A stretch of 64,000 bases of DNA from T1Sed10-7 sp047921175 (GTDB lineage Bacteria > Actinomycetota > Nitriliruptoria > Nitriliruptorales > Nitriliruptoraceae). The notes beneath the pieces were generated by a model. That model was given only the letters and a program-made list of their open reading frames with translations, ran no database searches and had not been told where the DNA came from. Every line of letters starts with the position of its first letter. Position 1 is the stretch's first letter. The translations under genes and the position numbers were made by a program. The stretch spans positions 32,621 through 96,620 of the forward strand of contig JBLRWQ010000002.1 of NCBI GenBank assembly GCA_047921175.1, given 5' to 3'. This document shows positions 15,001-20,933 of the stretch, in pieces.

Positions 15001-17061
15001 TACCTCGCCGACGGCGCCCCGACGCTCGGCGATTGCGACAACCTCGAGCGGGTGATCCCGCGAGCCGTACAGTTCCTCGACTACTCGCCGACCGGCGGGG
15101 CCGGGTACTGGGACGGATCGATCGATCCCGCGAACCCGATCTGGGTCGAGGGTCCGAACACCAACCTCGGCGCCGGCGACTTCATCTACGCCGAGACCGG
15201 CGACAACATCGTCTACGGCATGACCGGCGACGACGTCATCTTCGGTGGGCCGGGCAACGACCACCTGATCGGTGGCGAAGGCCACGACTTCATCTCTGGC
15301 GGGACCGGCGACGACGCCATCCTCGGCGACGACGGCCGCATCCTCACCAGCCGAAACGGCCTCGCCGAGCCCCTCTACGGCATCGCTGCGATCCCGGCCT
15401 CGGAGCTGGACAAGCAGATCACCTCGCCGGGCAACATCCAGGAAGCCACCATCAACCGCACCGGTGAGCTCAACCACGCGGTCCGGTTCGGCGACGCCTT
15501 CCTGGTCGGTGGCAACGACATCATCTTCGGCGGCTTGGGCAACGACGCGATCCACGGTGGCGAGGGTGACGACGCCATCTCCGGTGCCGAGGCGCTCGAG
15601 CTGTACTACGTCGCCAACCCCTGGGTCGTCCTCGCCCGCATCTACCCGTTCGCGCTCAGTTACAACTCCGACAGCAACGCCGTCACCTGGAGCGAGCTCG
15701 ACGGCGAGGTGCGCGGCGTCCTGTGGTGGATGGGCGAGCGCGAGCGGTTCCTCTACTACGACGAGTTCGACCCGCTCCGAAAGATCATGGTCGGTCCGGA
15801 CGACGACCCGTCGCAGCCCGGTGACGTGCTGGTGCGTTCGCCGGACGAGGGCGAGGGGTGGTACGAGGTCGACGACCCGCTGACCGCCGACTACTTCGAC
15901 TTCCTCCTCAACTTCCGCTGGAACGAGGACGGCGGGATCGACGTCCTGTTCGGCGACGGCGGCAACGACTGGCTCGTCGGCGGCACCAACATGAACTGGC
16001 TGTTCGGCGGCTGGGGCGACGACCTGCTCAACGTCGACGACAACCACGACTCCACCATCGACACCGACGACCCCTGGGCGAACACCACCCCGGGTCTCTC
16101 GTACGTGCCGCTCCCGCCGGGCTTCCACGACATCGCCTACGGCGGTGCCGGCCGGGACGTCCTGATCGCCAACTCCGGCGCGGACCGCCTGATCGACTGG
16201 GCCGGCGAGTTCAACAGCTACATCGTCCCGTTCCGGCCGTTCGGCAACTTCACCATCAGCCGCGCGATCAGCCCCGGGCTCGTCGAGTTCCTCTACGACC
16301 TCGCGGCGGCCTCCGGTGCCGACATCGAGGTCGGCGTCGCCGCCGGTGGCGACGAGGCCCGCAACGGTGAGCCCTTCGGCGAGCTCGGGCTGGTCCTCCA
16401 GCGCGACCGCGACTGGTGGCGCGACCAGACCGGCGCTCCCGCCGACCCGCAGGCCGGCAACCGCCCTGGTGGACGTGACGTCCTGCGCTACGAGGACTTC
16501 AGTGCCAACGCCAGCGAAGCGATGTCGTCGTTCGCTGTGGACTCGGGGACCTGGTCGCTGCAGAACAACCGACTCGAGTCGGACGCGTCCGGTGACGACG
16601 CCGTCGCCCTGTTCCACGTCGGTGAGCAGCTGCCCACCTACTTCGAGGTTTTCGCCACCGTCTCGAGCGACCGAGCCAGAGGCGGGGTCCGCTCAGACGC
16701 CTACCTGGTCTTCGGCTACCGCCACAGCACGGACTTCAAGTTCGCCGGGATCGACATCTCCACCAACCAGGTGCAGATCGGTCGGCGAACGGCGGCGGGG
16801 TGGCAGGTGCTGATCACCGCCAACCGGACCCTGCAGCACAACCGCGACTACGGCCTGCTACTCGCCGTGGACGGTCAGGTCGTGACCCTCTACCTCGACG
16901 GTGTCGCGGTCCTGACCTACGTGTTCGCGAGCACGTTGCTCGATCCGGATGACCCCAGCCGCGGGCTCGTCGACCCGCTCTGGGACGGGCTGATGGGCAT
17001 CGGCTCGCAGAACGCGGTCGGCAGGATCACGCGGATCGGTGCGCAGATCGCCGTACCGTAG
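1..17061 (+). CDS. Giant modular surface/secreted protein (beta-helix + RTX + Calx-beta + lectin-like), 5' end outside window
   Basis: The frame is already open at base 1, so the start and any signal peptide lie upstream; the first in-window start codon is GTG at 28 (residue 1 below). Residues 1 to about 3425 are Ala/Val/Ile/Gly-rich repeats of 60-70 residues, like the beta-helical stalks of filamentous adhesins. Seven tryptophan-ended inserts (YRYxG ... DY.DSS.W) interrupt this part. Residues about 3425-3865 hold RTX-like units such as GGDGNDQFLV. Residues about 3890-4310 resemble Calx-beta/Ig-like domains. Residues about 4455-5395 hold classic nonapeptide calcium repeats (GGTGDDLIIGD, GGPGADVIDGG). 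Residues about 5485-5677 form a lectin/LamG-like domain. The likely role is a calcium-stabilised extracellular adhesin; ligand unknown. The stop at 17059-17061 appears to result from a frameshift (see next entry). Confidence is high for a real giant gene, moderate for adhesion. Confidence 0.9.
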   Translation, partial: EIRWTPDDLVPPAHTLTADVVRVVARDAATITTVAVAAAVSAAFGGVAGVAISIGVTIAENTISTVVEALVHGGDLLARAGGVLVQAISDALIRSVSAAASLALGFGGTAGIAVAGAGTRSVNTILSQTSARIRDAEVAALIDDTVGTSGIWWESGSVEVAAHDRARIEAVVVAASASVAVGGTVGVGASIGVALARNEIGVINDDSLYAKWNSDEEDTERAADGNGQAGGFQLAVGERVRIVSGPRTGDIYEYLGQSINLIAIDYSNSSDWAFVAGYDEDDADTHELDVPYTYEVTDTPSTLVVGDRVLVDGNIYRYTGSPILEPYLHLPSQDYRDSSRWVRVGTSEVGSTTVAEIIGSEVTTDGTVTVTALSEREIDSFVLSGSAAIAGSGAVAIALAGSGAEASNTIAGATRARIADGSVVHADHGVTVSASDTSEIEAVVAAVAVSVALSGTLSVSASIGVSIALNEILNTVEASIEDSTVISDLGGITVEAIEDASIDATSVAVAVSVAVSTIGVALSGAGAEATNLIANEVDARIVGSTVVAGALGIDHRDTDLLRTLEQGAWVLRSDGTVVRYLGPTLTRTTSEDPIDLAYEFSNPDADQLAERPRLTVDADWFDTGREISHDVEVLATTSSTITSLVGAAAAAVSGGFVAVSGAVGVSLARNLIGFTSLQDTVGGANRALAAIVGSEVTASRDVVVRAVSDSTIETTAFAGSVAIAIGIGGAVAGAGAEAVSRLSTRTHAWIHDSDVTVGRDVLVEAQATSSVPEAKSIGLAIAGSLGAASLSVSLSSTEVADDVRAWISGPATRTIAADRHVLVDARADAVIDGVEAVSVSIAVGAIAIAGGGIGIHSTIDNDVYAGITGPLTVLASVAPGIHDGRIDVIATEDAELRADAEGFAAAIGLGAAVQGTVVVNRITSRVTAEVIDASLLANDITIRADSTARIPQTRTVAAAGGLFAGVVNLARSEVAVTTSATVTDAMLLATGTVDVEARSTNEVTAEAYGGAFGGVAVGIMIATSELGHEDADEVTAALLGDTQVLAGTLRVRANGSDTVYANTVGAAGGLVGISGSVSTTRSDNTVVTRLGDGVWIYVDTLEVAGFLHQEVDSRADAYAFGLAAGTGGFVRNTVRSTVTVDIGAVTVEAHRIDITSTNRLRKDRYANDVNLRSGSFSGVSANILSSITDIGTEEQPFTAQVLIHGANMTAVGDNDQRSVFNVQSVTDTRAVDNVAIEAFAFLAAFSTGTSKITNRTLSDITIIDADLESAAGDLVLAARADSNARPSVNLMMATAVTGAASGVAEGRMLATQSVTVHDSRLKARDVKIYAGLSAIKVPNLLNGSTDVQILTFSLLPNISVPTAVSRVVETNRITISGTSDLRALQDVDLLAVEGGGDDQRASVDGGVLSLSLIPYGVNVSQSGASVSTTNQVVIGPDARIEAGLNATSVVLLRSVDAGALFDPDLSFDASVIGQILTDAQKADLAVEGVAIPLDMEYHVVWIDPAELSLTVTTGTVIKIVDSGTVGDGEVGAYYAYLPVAVDGDQIRLEDEDFTDTDRWRKLLQSETQTIGTGEGARVLPSIDDVLETEDFYASDVLRELAVELDERYYVVKPVSLDTPTLSFQNVAGLLLEQRAQIVSWLVDHSTNPEARARYQVQLESIDRTLEDLGLVDYQRLVEPGDIVQHNGVNYRYLGEEPQLVVLTSEPYDILTGLWQETSEEFTYRSIEGDRIVNRDLDMLFVEVPSIYAAPGSIFIEANSTVGVQEAIDQDRLLARAGAQLVINNATHIPMVVNDAVVLDSRRVLLVDGELTSFEPGAVYLNLLPVCRSDEATCEVSADTSERVVAIVQDPDPTTSPQRPLPGGDQGLYLVGDVINENGLVRVRNTAGSVSVSGELRGAEIDLFAARDFNLNTDGWAHIGRDPRQYLDFTDLRSAIRSLGSGAVLDGTLSGTSTTEATAVAEFLLQLQQLQDSIANPPSGEARVLALGRITITARYLNINGLIQSGATTYELHVAADYAPTSTSTLLDAQGRPVSGITFGTAGIPIRGYFDAGLQAIVIEDLIATGGEVIIAGQILSTGNGRIEVATGYASLLVDNQSNYEIIFNRIDLATPRSGRITITDTSRLLRHEWFKDVDGTVTETLSQGAVGPVVDSQSGQTMIVVAYTPIDGYPRTTDISYEFLPQEGLLYSWVEGQGGTKTTQTKWEKNSFNLIPGWDGLNDLLAADNSWNWQTELFTDNRPLLESEVLLCAEDAGTCLILDGGDGEVAPEYANGTVYTIAYLYTVIGEPVEDVETWTTGGGWLRKKTNHVLLTEIEGFKDYYTHILKADHPIDVGFLTPTGDPFVDITSVRSITFQGNLETAPFADVTITSTTGSVTTDRSVGIFGGSPTIDAGTEVWVIVEGAVEGGVKDPVNVTAGGDIVVNVVSGGGNPARLLAGVIRSTGGNVYLNAPAGIVRDGSTSVIAGERVALRSTGGSLGAAAAPLRIDSSVLGSGDLTAFASGDIHLLEVVGDLNLGAPWAWTSDAALTGSVVSTTGNVSLATTAGSIYDATGASLRRTEDEADDLLAQLEFLFPGQEGSDGPNFDFDASSLQYPLSIVVIAALLPDLDLDAWTQLVQISEIPNVIGNTVTLSAGGDGEIGRISGLRTIDLSGGFENLDPESQELLSRSTLNDLMGRAHALYRYVGEADTELVTCEGDGATRTCSTVDFGSGDWEQVTPAILGPDSPTRLATGDLVLVELPGVYGLYRYLGVGGVVSIIGQDFGDESRWQRVDLNDDLRFGSLVPTVGQLLWDTTDLRRVTLQLFDPVEVVSATDIVMVDAEAPGGITVSTDGHLRVVRAVSDGLVRLAAGGDLIDVNATGTQAAVVALGGAELTAGGSIYGEDTPDNAFRVAIAAPSTLSADATGSITLRQVAGDYTVLGVPVTIDDLVIDRVQAGADVRITVAVTAPVTQADLLLGVVSAGELVALVVDAGSILNGLEESSRTIGNVVAPNVTMTADGSIGTEAAPLDTRIGTEPADLVDDRDTGWWDALAGGDIHLANRITLWARDVVSSLGDVLLDVDGDLLLGLIVALNGGVLADVRGAIRRDEHDEHEEAEPPLDIRATDALLIADNDIGSFDAPIQTELANLVAVTPEGIWLDNLGDLRIGRLAATSGRLAATDLEGVNAGVVARISARERTNPHGGDITIAETVRAHDVLLNSLDGSILRFDRTDGTHDIIATNALLLAADGIGTVATPIETMVEHLEARAGPGGIRIDDTGDDFGGLIIGGIVSDELPEASGEAGTVGLLADGEIHITTTGFLTVIEDVVSDVGAVTLHSIDSPSHTAPDTPIVDPTRDESLWELSTTARAGEDEDLVVTNGVTISAGTDVRLLAGDDLLIDLGTTVVARDSILLHGDHGDAEFESEDGVSIGTRIDVLGSLIAPLITIAGERNDDVIYLQPEALLGQVHVLGDVNSIDSAQLDGGDDIIILDRLPDIDLACKYVDADGCTGAMGGPDTLVTGREDAPARSTIHLDGQGGSDTYRILLSGSSDYLVTVSDYGAPDNGVDRLQITGTEDASNTFLLRAQFVTRLQVDDDGELTDRYERINYDRSINVLEVNGGLQSDRFFVDDNSAITYLDGRSGDNEFQFGQLFGAPRTSDPEAADPLAALAGPDDPMAPFVAPGDEVDTILTTRGYLTPGISFATTVYGGDGNDQFLVYSNQALLKLFGEAGNDTFIVRAFLLGEVVQQLDEDGIDIGQVLVPIPAGGSSVAETFMSGGDGDDYFEYNINAPVSIDGGTGFNTVVVVGTEGPDNFVITRDGVQGAGLNVDYTNVQRLEVDGAEGDDNFYVLSTNASMVTVLIGGAGNDSFYLGGDVLGTVVALDIDGVTGAVDHLVSSEDEAYDAIWVEGIQLNISTADVGQFIVTERPGGTVVYEPGEGVGDDLATGRTTTSSYDLQLTAPAPAEHTLLYVTVSAARSSLADGLLAEAIELSADGGTTWSRALVLVYDSTAPDGDPTAWARAQTILVRALVDGVAEGERTVMVSHSTLAVFAEAGAINPAFDQLDIANVEVVVIDNDRAGITVRPEGADTVVVEESVTDTYTIELTTAPAADETVTVWLTMGDDRVQVEAADPSQAGRLGFDAASQRWYVTFDETNWTDTFTLTVSATDPDREVQGRRFVTIRHDVTSNLVGGIYEGVGRQASLEVDVRDADTGDVLVTQTGGSTIVADGVEDTYTLQLTKAPREGTEVIITVMTDGQTVASADDPGDLRADVGGDGNLTVTFGPDDWDQPFTVRLTVDPNNIRDGGSQATVTYPAQPQDARYLFGTVIIDGESIRERPVIQGLRLPSETDRPLPDLGWLPDGYDDLDAQTDRVFLYDAGSVAGKTGEHGIVEACGDDLAACHAQALAAIYGVEADEVWDLEAWEVFAGQYGLDSFGLITGLEMGGPATFDFGSGFPDERTFAGGITYRGVELVTILLGEGDDTFTVSGTVEGTITSVHGGGGDDHLIVTGGGGADSPLLLFGDTVQDGAFYTTRTGDLQGTGRVWTTGPGNNIIDAREADGMVIAYGGAGDDLIYGSAFDDHLAGGSGDDVIHGTGGANHIYGDAGFTMFDVFSRRNSVRLSLLGEEFLFGFEELLIPEALFVINQLDDLLDLPRYDHLDDVDELAEVLEVTADLLLAPGDDVVLGGTGDDLIIGDYAVVTLHDEAVRLVTTGSVLRVETVRHAEGGDDVLFGGTGNDVIIGGPGADVIDGGLGDDLLLGDTMVLDRTDRVGDFSSPRYRLLDGVTLYDGVGADWQLPPGATPWWGDFEITLVHDGLLEEQNHADVIAGGGGNDMIFGQIGDSVIHGDGQVVLVEDIDHVSGPVLTADPEGLADWVAGWVAGWDGPFPASVDGGEVSFRNGTYRAWVLKLDDAVALDGNDYIEGGPGDNLIFGGLGQDDIIGGSSDLFGLDTPALRPVGSNVIYGGNADHWSRNQEHLDWASPHARDADVILGDNGNIYRIVVIDPETGATQHPTFNHDCYLADGAPTLGDCDNLERVIPRAVQFLDYSPTGGAGYWDGSIDPANPIWVEGPNTNLGAGDFIYAETGDNIVYGMTGDDVIFGGPGNDHLIGGEGHDFISGGTGDDAILGDDGRILTSRNGLAEPLYGIAAIPASELDKQITSPGNIQEATINRTGELNHAVRFGDAFLVGGNDIIFGGLGNDAIHGGEGDDAISGAEALELYYVANPWVVLARIYPFALSYNSDSNAVTWSELDGEVRGVLWWMGERERFLYYDEFDPLRKIMVGPDDDPSQPGDVLVRSPDEGEGWYEVDDPLTADYFDFLLNFRWNEDGGIDVLFGDGGNDWLVGGTNMNWLFGGWGDDLLNVDDNHDSTIDTDDPWANTTPGLSYVPLPPGFHDIAYGGAGRDVLIANSGADRLIDWAGEFNSYIVPFRPFGNFTISRAISPGLVEFLYDLAAASGADIEVGVAAGGDEARNGEPFGELGLVLQRDRDWWRDQTGAPADPQAGNRPGGRDVLRYEDFSANASEAMSSFAVDSGTWSLQNNRLESDASGDDAVALFHVGEQLPTYFEVFATVSSDRARGGVRSDAYLVFGYRHSTDFKFAGIDISTNQVQIGRRTAAGWQVLITANRTLQHNRDYGLLLAVDGQVVTLYLDGVAVLTYVFASTLLDPDDPSRGLVDPLWDGLMGIGSQNAVGRITRIGAQIAVP

Positions 17062-18611
17062 ATGACCTACGGTCCTCGACCGACCTCGCTGGTTCGGGTG
17101 ACTCCGACCCGGACGCGCCGGTCTGGACCCGGGAACCCGACGGACTGCGCGCGACCGGTGAAGCGCTGCGCCTGTTCGAGCCGCTCGGGGTCGCACCGCT
17201 CCAGGTCCTGGTCGTGGAGACGTCCGTCACCGCCGAGGGCGGCGCGGGCCTGGTCTTCGACCACCTCGATGACGACCGCTACAGGTTCGTGCTGCTGGAT
17301 CCGGACGCGAACCGGCTGCTGCTCGGACACCGGGTCGCGAGCGGGTCGTTCATCGATCTGTAGCTCGCGGTCAACCTCACCCGCGGGGCGACCTACGAGC
17401 TCGCGGTCCGGCTCGTCGGCAACCGGGTCGCGGTCCTGCTCAACGGTGCCGAGGTGGCGAGCCACACCTACCACAGCCTCGTGAACCAGGGGCCGACCGG
17501 TCTACTGGTCCACGACGGCACCGCCACCTTCTCCCGGTACACGGCACGGAGCGACGATCCCGCGCGGGCCTCGGAGGTGCCGTCGTGGTCGGTGCGCAGC
17601 ACCTCGGTCCCGGAGGGCGACAGCGGAACGACCCCAGCCACCATCGTGGTCGAGCTGTCGCGCGCATGGACGGAGCCCGTGACCGTCCGGTGGTACACCG
17701 AGGATGGGAGCGGGATCGCCGGGACCGACGACGTGGCGGCCTCTGGCACGTTGACCTTCGTCCCCGGCCAGACCCGTGCGGAGCTGGTCGTGGACGTCCT
17801 CGGCAACATCCAGCCGCAGCCGGACCGGACGTTCCGGATCGTCCTGCACGACCCGGTCGGGGCCACGCTCGGGACCTCGGTCGCGACCGTGACGGTCCTC
17901 GACGACGACGCGCCAACGACGGTCAGCGTGGCCGGGGAGGACGCGTACCTGGCCGGCATGGTGTCGGGGAGCTTCACGATCGCGCGTGAGGGCGACCTCG
18001 AAGAGGTGCTGGTCGTGAAGCTGGACTGGGGTGGGACCGCCGCCTACGGGCTCCACTACACGGTCCGCGTCGGTGGCGGCGACGAGCTCGCCTTCCGTGC
18101 GAGCACGGTCACGTTCGCGGCCGGCACGGACACGGCCATCATCGCCGTCGTCCCGAAGCCGGACACGAGCGGGACCACCCAGCGGGTCACCCTGACCATC
18201 ACGCTGTCCGCCCCAACGGACACCGCGGTCAGCTTCACGGTCCGCAGCGACGACGGCACCGCCCGGGCGCACACCGACTACACGCCGTTCCTGGAGACCG
18301 CCACCATCGCTGCCGGTGAGACCACCACCACGGTGCGGTTGCGGATCTTGCCGGGCAGCATCACCGAGCCGATCTGGTTCACGATGGAGCTCTCCAGCCC
18401 GACCGGCGCGATCCTGGGTGACAGCGTCGGGGTGGTCTGGATCGTGCCAGCCGGGTTCGCCGCGGCCGGTGAGGAGGAGCTCCTTGCGACGGAGACGCCG
18501 GCTGCCCAAGAGCCGGAGCCCGAACCCGAGCCTGAGCCGGAGCCGGAGCCTGACCCCGAACCCGGCAACAACGGCAGCGGTCGTGGGAACGGGACCGGCC
18601 GCAACCGCTGA
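17061..18611 (+). pseudogene. Disconnected C-terminal tail of the giant protein (lectin-like + two Calx-beta domains)
   Basis: From 17061 a different frame (-1 relative to the giant gene) reads smoothly into a second copy of the lectin-like domain found just upstream (GLVFDHLDDDRYRFVLL). It then meets a TAG at 17361-17363 and continues to a TGA at 18609-18611. The part after the TAG holds a canonical Calx-beta domain (17580-17930; VPEGDSG at its start), a second Calx-beta-like domain to about 18460, and a Glu-Pro repeat tail (18510-18562) ending in GRNR. No good start or ribosome site is seen after either break. Restoring one lost base near 17060 and reading CAG for the TAG (giving IDLQLAVNL) would rejoin everything. 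It could be a true pseudogene tail or two assembly errors. Confidence 0.72.
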
Positions 18612-18634
18612 GCGGCACGGCTAGCGTGCCGTCC

Positions 18635-20134
18635 ATGGTGATCGGGGCCCGCCGGGTGTGGATGGTGGTGGCGTTGCTGGTCCTCGCCACCACCGTCCTC
18701 GCGTGCTCCGCGGAGCCCGACCCCGTCGCTGAGGCTGAAGCGGTCCGCGAGCAGCGCTGTGACGCCGAGATCCCCACCCTCGCCGAGACCCTGACCGCAC
18801 TCGCCACCCTGTCCAGCGACGTCTCGGCCGAGGAGCACCTCAGCGGTCAGGTCCCGCCGCGCCAGCCACAGGCCCAGGCGGCCCTGGAGCGGCAGGCTGC
18901 GCTCGTCGCCTCGCTCGGCTGCGAGCGGACGTCCATCCGCTCCCGCCTGCAGGCTGCCACCACCTCGACGCTGCTCCCGGACCCGATCGCTGCCAGCGTC
19001 GGGCAGGAGCTGGCGGCCAGGCTCGTCGGTGAGGAGCCGCCCGGCCCCGTCCAGCGGACCGTCACGACCGACGAGGACCTCGCGCGCGTGGCTGCGGCGG
19101 TACCGGTCGGATCCGTGCTGACGCTGGCTGAGGGTGAGCACCGCCCCAGCGAACCGATCCGGATCGTCCGTGATCTGGAGCTACGCGGCGCCGGCCGGGA
19201 CGAGACCACCGTGACCATCGACACGGCGGGAACGGCACTCGTCGCACAGGAGCCGGCGAAGGTCCGCCTGTCGGGGCTGACCATCGCCCACGAGGCGTCG
19301 TCGACGGTGGCGGTGGTGCAGCTCCCACCGACACGCACGGTGCTCAGGGACGTCAGGATCACCGGAGGCATGGCCGACGACGAGGGTGGCGGGACCGGCG
19401 TCGTGCTGGGTGCGACCGACACGGCCACCGGCGTCCCCGGACCTCTGGCTGCACTCGGGGGGAGCGGGCTGGACGCGACCCTGCTGCTGGACGTCGAGGT
19501 GGTCGACAACGCCGGCCCCGGCATCGTGGTCGGTGGGGCCGCCAAGCCGCGCATCCTGCGGGCAGAGGTCCGCGACAACGGCCTGTGTGGGGTCTGCTAC
19601 CTCGACCGCGCAGGTGGGGTGCTGGTCGACAGCGAGGTGGCCGGAAGCGAGATCGGCGTGTTGGTCTCCGGGACCGCCGCCCCACGACTGACCCGCACCC
19701 GCCTGGTCGACAACCTCGATGCTGGCCTGGTGCTGGAGGACCGGGCCGCTGGTCGCTACCTCGACGTGCGCGTCGAGCGCAACGGCGAGCGCGGGGTCCT
19801 CGTGACCGATGACGCCAGCGGCTCCTTCGAGGACCTGATGGTGGTGGACAACGCCACCTTCGGCATCGCCGTCACGGACCGGGCGGCTGTGACCCTGCTC
19901 CGGACCGACGCGGCCGGCAACGAGCACGCCCTGTGGATCGAGAGTGACGCGGAGGTGAGCAGCGACGACGGCCGCTACGCCGACAGCATCGAGGTGGCGG
20001 TGGTCGTCCGCGGCAGCGCCCGGCTGACCGGCAGCGGCAACCGGTGCGAGGGCAGCCCCTTCGACGTCGGGCTGTTCGACGACGCCGAGGTGGCGCTCGA
20101 GGGCGATGGGTGTGTGGTCACCGACGAGCGCTGA
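18635..20134 (+). CDS. Lipoprotein with right-handed parallel beta-helix repeats
   Basis: This 499-residue protein has a lipoprotein signal: positive start (GARR), hydrophobic core, and VLAC with the lipidated Cys at residue 24. After a spacer of about 130 residues, from about residue 150 it shows short repeats typical of pectate-lyase/NosD-type beta-helices (RDLELRGAGRDETTVTID; VVDNAGPGIVVGG; VRDNGLCGVCYLD; LVDNLDAGLVLED), with a regular NG or DN turn. Such folds bind or cleave polysaccharides, but no catalytic site is evident. ATG 18635 is preferred over GTG 18626. A -10-like TAGCGT (18622-18627) sits seven bases before the ATG with no ribosome site, which suggests leaderless transcription. 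It directly follows the giant surface-protein locus and may act with it at the cell surface (inference). Confidence 0.8.
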   Translation: MVIGARRVWMVVALLVLATTVLACSAEPDPVAEAEAVREQRCDAEIPTLAETLTALATLSSDVSAEEHLSGQVPPRQPQAQAALERQAALVASLGCERTSIRSRLQAATTSTLLPDPIAASVGQELAARLVGEEPPGPVQRTVTTDEDLARVAAAVPVGSVLTLAEGEHRPSEPIRIVRDLELRGAGRDETTVTIDTAGTALVAQEPAKVRLSGLTIAHEASSTVAVVQLPPTRTVLRDVRITGGMADDEGGGTGVVLGATDTATGVPGPLAALGGSGLDATLLLDVEVVDNAGPGIVVGGAAKPRILRAEVRDNGLCGVCYLDRAGGVLVDSEVAGSEIGVLVSGTAAPRLTRTRLVDNLDAGLVLEDRAAGRYLDVRVERNGERGVLVTDDASGSFEDLMVVDNATFGIAVTDRAAVTLLRTDAAGNEHALWIESDAEVSSDDGRYADSIEVAVVVRGSARLTGSGNRCEGSPFDVGLFDDAEVALEGDGCVVTDER

Positions 20135-20136
20135 CG

Positions 20137-20154
20137 GCGACCGGGGCCGGTCGC
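20137..20154 (+). terminator. Hairpin downstream of the beta-helix lipoprotein gene
   Basis: A perfect 8-bp stem, GCGACCGG (20137-20144) with CCGGTCGC (20147-20154), closes a two-base loop two bases after the stop codon. No T-run follows, as is common in high-GC actinobacteria. It separates convergent genes, so it may stop transcription from the left. Confidence 0.5.
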
Positions 20155-20194
20155 TACCGCCCGAGCGTTGACGACGATCTGCCGGCCCTTGGGA

Positions 20195-20872
20195 TCAGCG
20201 TGCCTCGTCCGGCTCCGCTTCTGGCTCCGGTGCCGGCGGCAACTCCTCGGCGGTCAGCTCCGCCTCGGTCAACAGGATGCCGTCCTCGCTGGCCAGGAAG
20301 CCCGTCACCTCGGCGCTGCCGTCGGCGTGCTCGGCGATGCGGCCGCCGGCCAGGCCATCGTCGCTCGCGCCGAAGGTGAAGGCGACGTTGCCGCCGGCGT
20401 CGAGCTGCTCGGCGATGTCGGCCTTGAGCTCCTCGCGCAGCACCTGGGCGCCGAGCCCGGCCACCATCTCCTCCAGCATCCGGACCCAGCGGTGCTCCAC
20501 CACAGCGACCAGCATGGACGAACCCGGCGTGAGCGAGCTGGCGAGGTCCTCGACGTTGGCCATGAAGGGGACGTTGCGGAGCTTGCCGACGACGGCCCCG
20601 AACACCCCGCTACCCGCGGCGGTCGCCCACCCGAGCGGTCCGGCCAGCAACGCGAGCGTCCCACCGATCGCGCCGCCGGTGAAGAACCCACGCCGGCCCC
20701 GGTGCTTGGCGTTGGTGATCTTGAGCTTGCCGTCCTCGTCCTTGACGACGGCAGCGGCGTCGATGATGCCGATCAGCCCGGCGCGGCGACCGAGCTTGAG
20801 GTCGTCGAGGAGGCGACCGGCCTCCTCCGCCGCGGAGAACGCAGCGACGATGAGCTGGACCGGTGCGGACAT
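20195..20872 (-). CDS. DUF1269 family membrane-associated protein
   Basis: 225 residues. The N-terminal half (LIVAAFSAAEEAGRLLDDL, then IIDAAAVVKDEDGKLKI) matches the start of DUF1269 proteins. A Gly/Ala-rich hydrophobic stretch follows (about residues 64-95) and then a soluble part that repeats the ferredoxin-like pattern (SSMLVAVVEHRWVRML...LREELKADIAEQLD). The tail is rich in Glu, Pro and Ala. The family has no assigned biochemical function; members are often stress-associated. A strong GAGGAGG ribosome site precedes the ATG at 20870-20872. It is the third gene of a minus-strand run after yccF and the YceI-like gene; a shared transcript is possible but the gaps are 60-110 bp. Confidence 0.85.
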   Translation of the reverse strand: MSAPVQLIVAAFSAAEEAGRLLDDLKLGRRAGLIGIIDAAAVVKDEDGKLKITNAKHRGRRGFFTGGAIGGTLALLAGPLGWATAAGSGVFGAVVGKLRNVPFMANVEDLASSLTPGSSMLVAVVEHRWVRMLEEMVAGLGAQVLREELKADIAEQLDAGGNVAFTFGASDDGLAGGRIAEHADGSAEVTGFLASEDGILLTEAELTAEELPPAPEPEAEPDEAR

Positions 20873-20933
20873 GGGAGCCTCCTCGGGTCGAGGTCCAGGA
20901 CGGTAGTCCGGACGCGGGGGTGCGGTCGGAACG

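Noticed and set aside
17040..17070. Programmed -1 frameshift joining the giant gene to its tail
   Set aside because: No slippery heptamer or close downstream structure at the junction, and a second TAG at 17361 would still stop the product.
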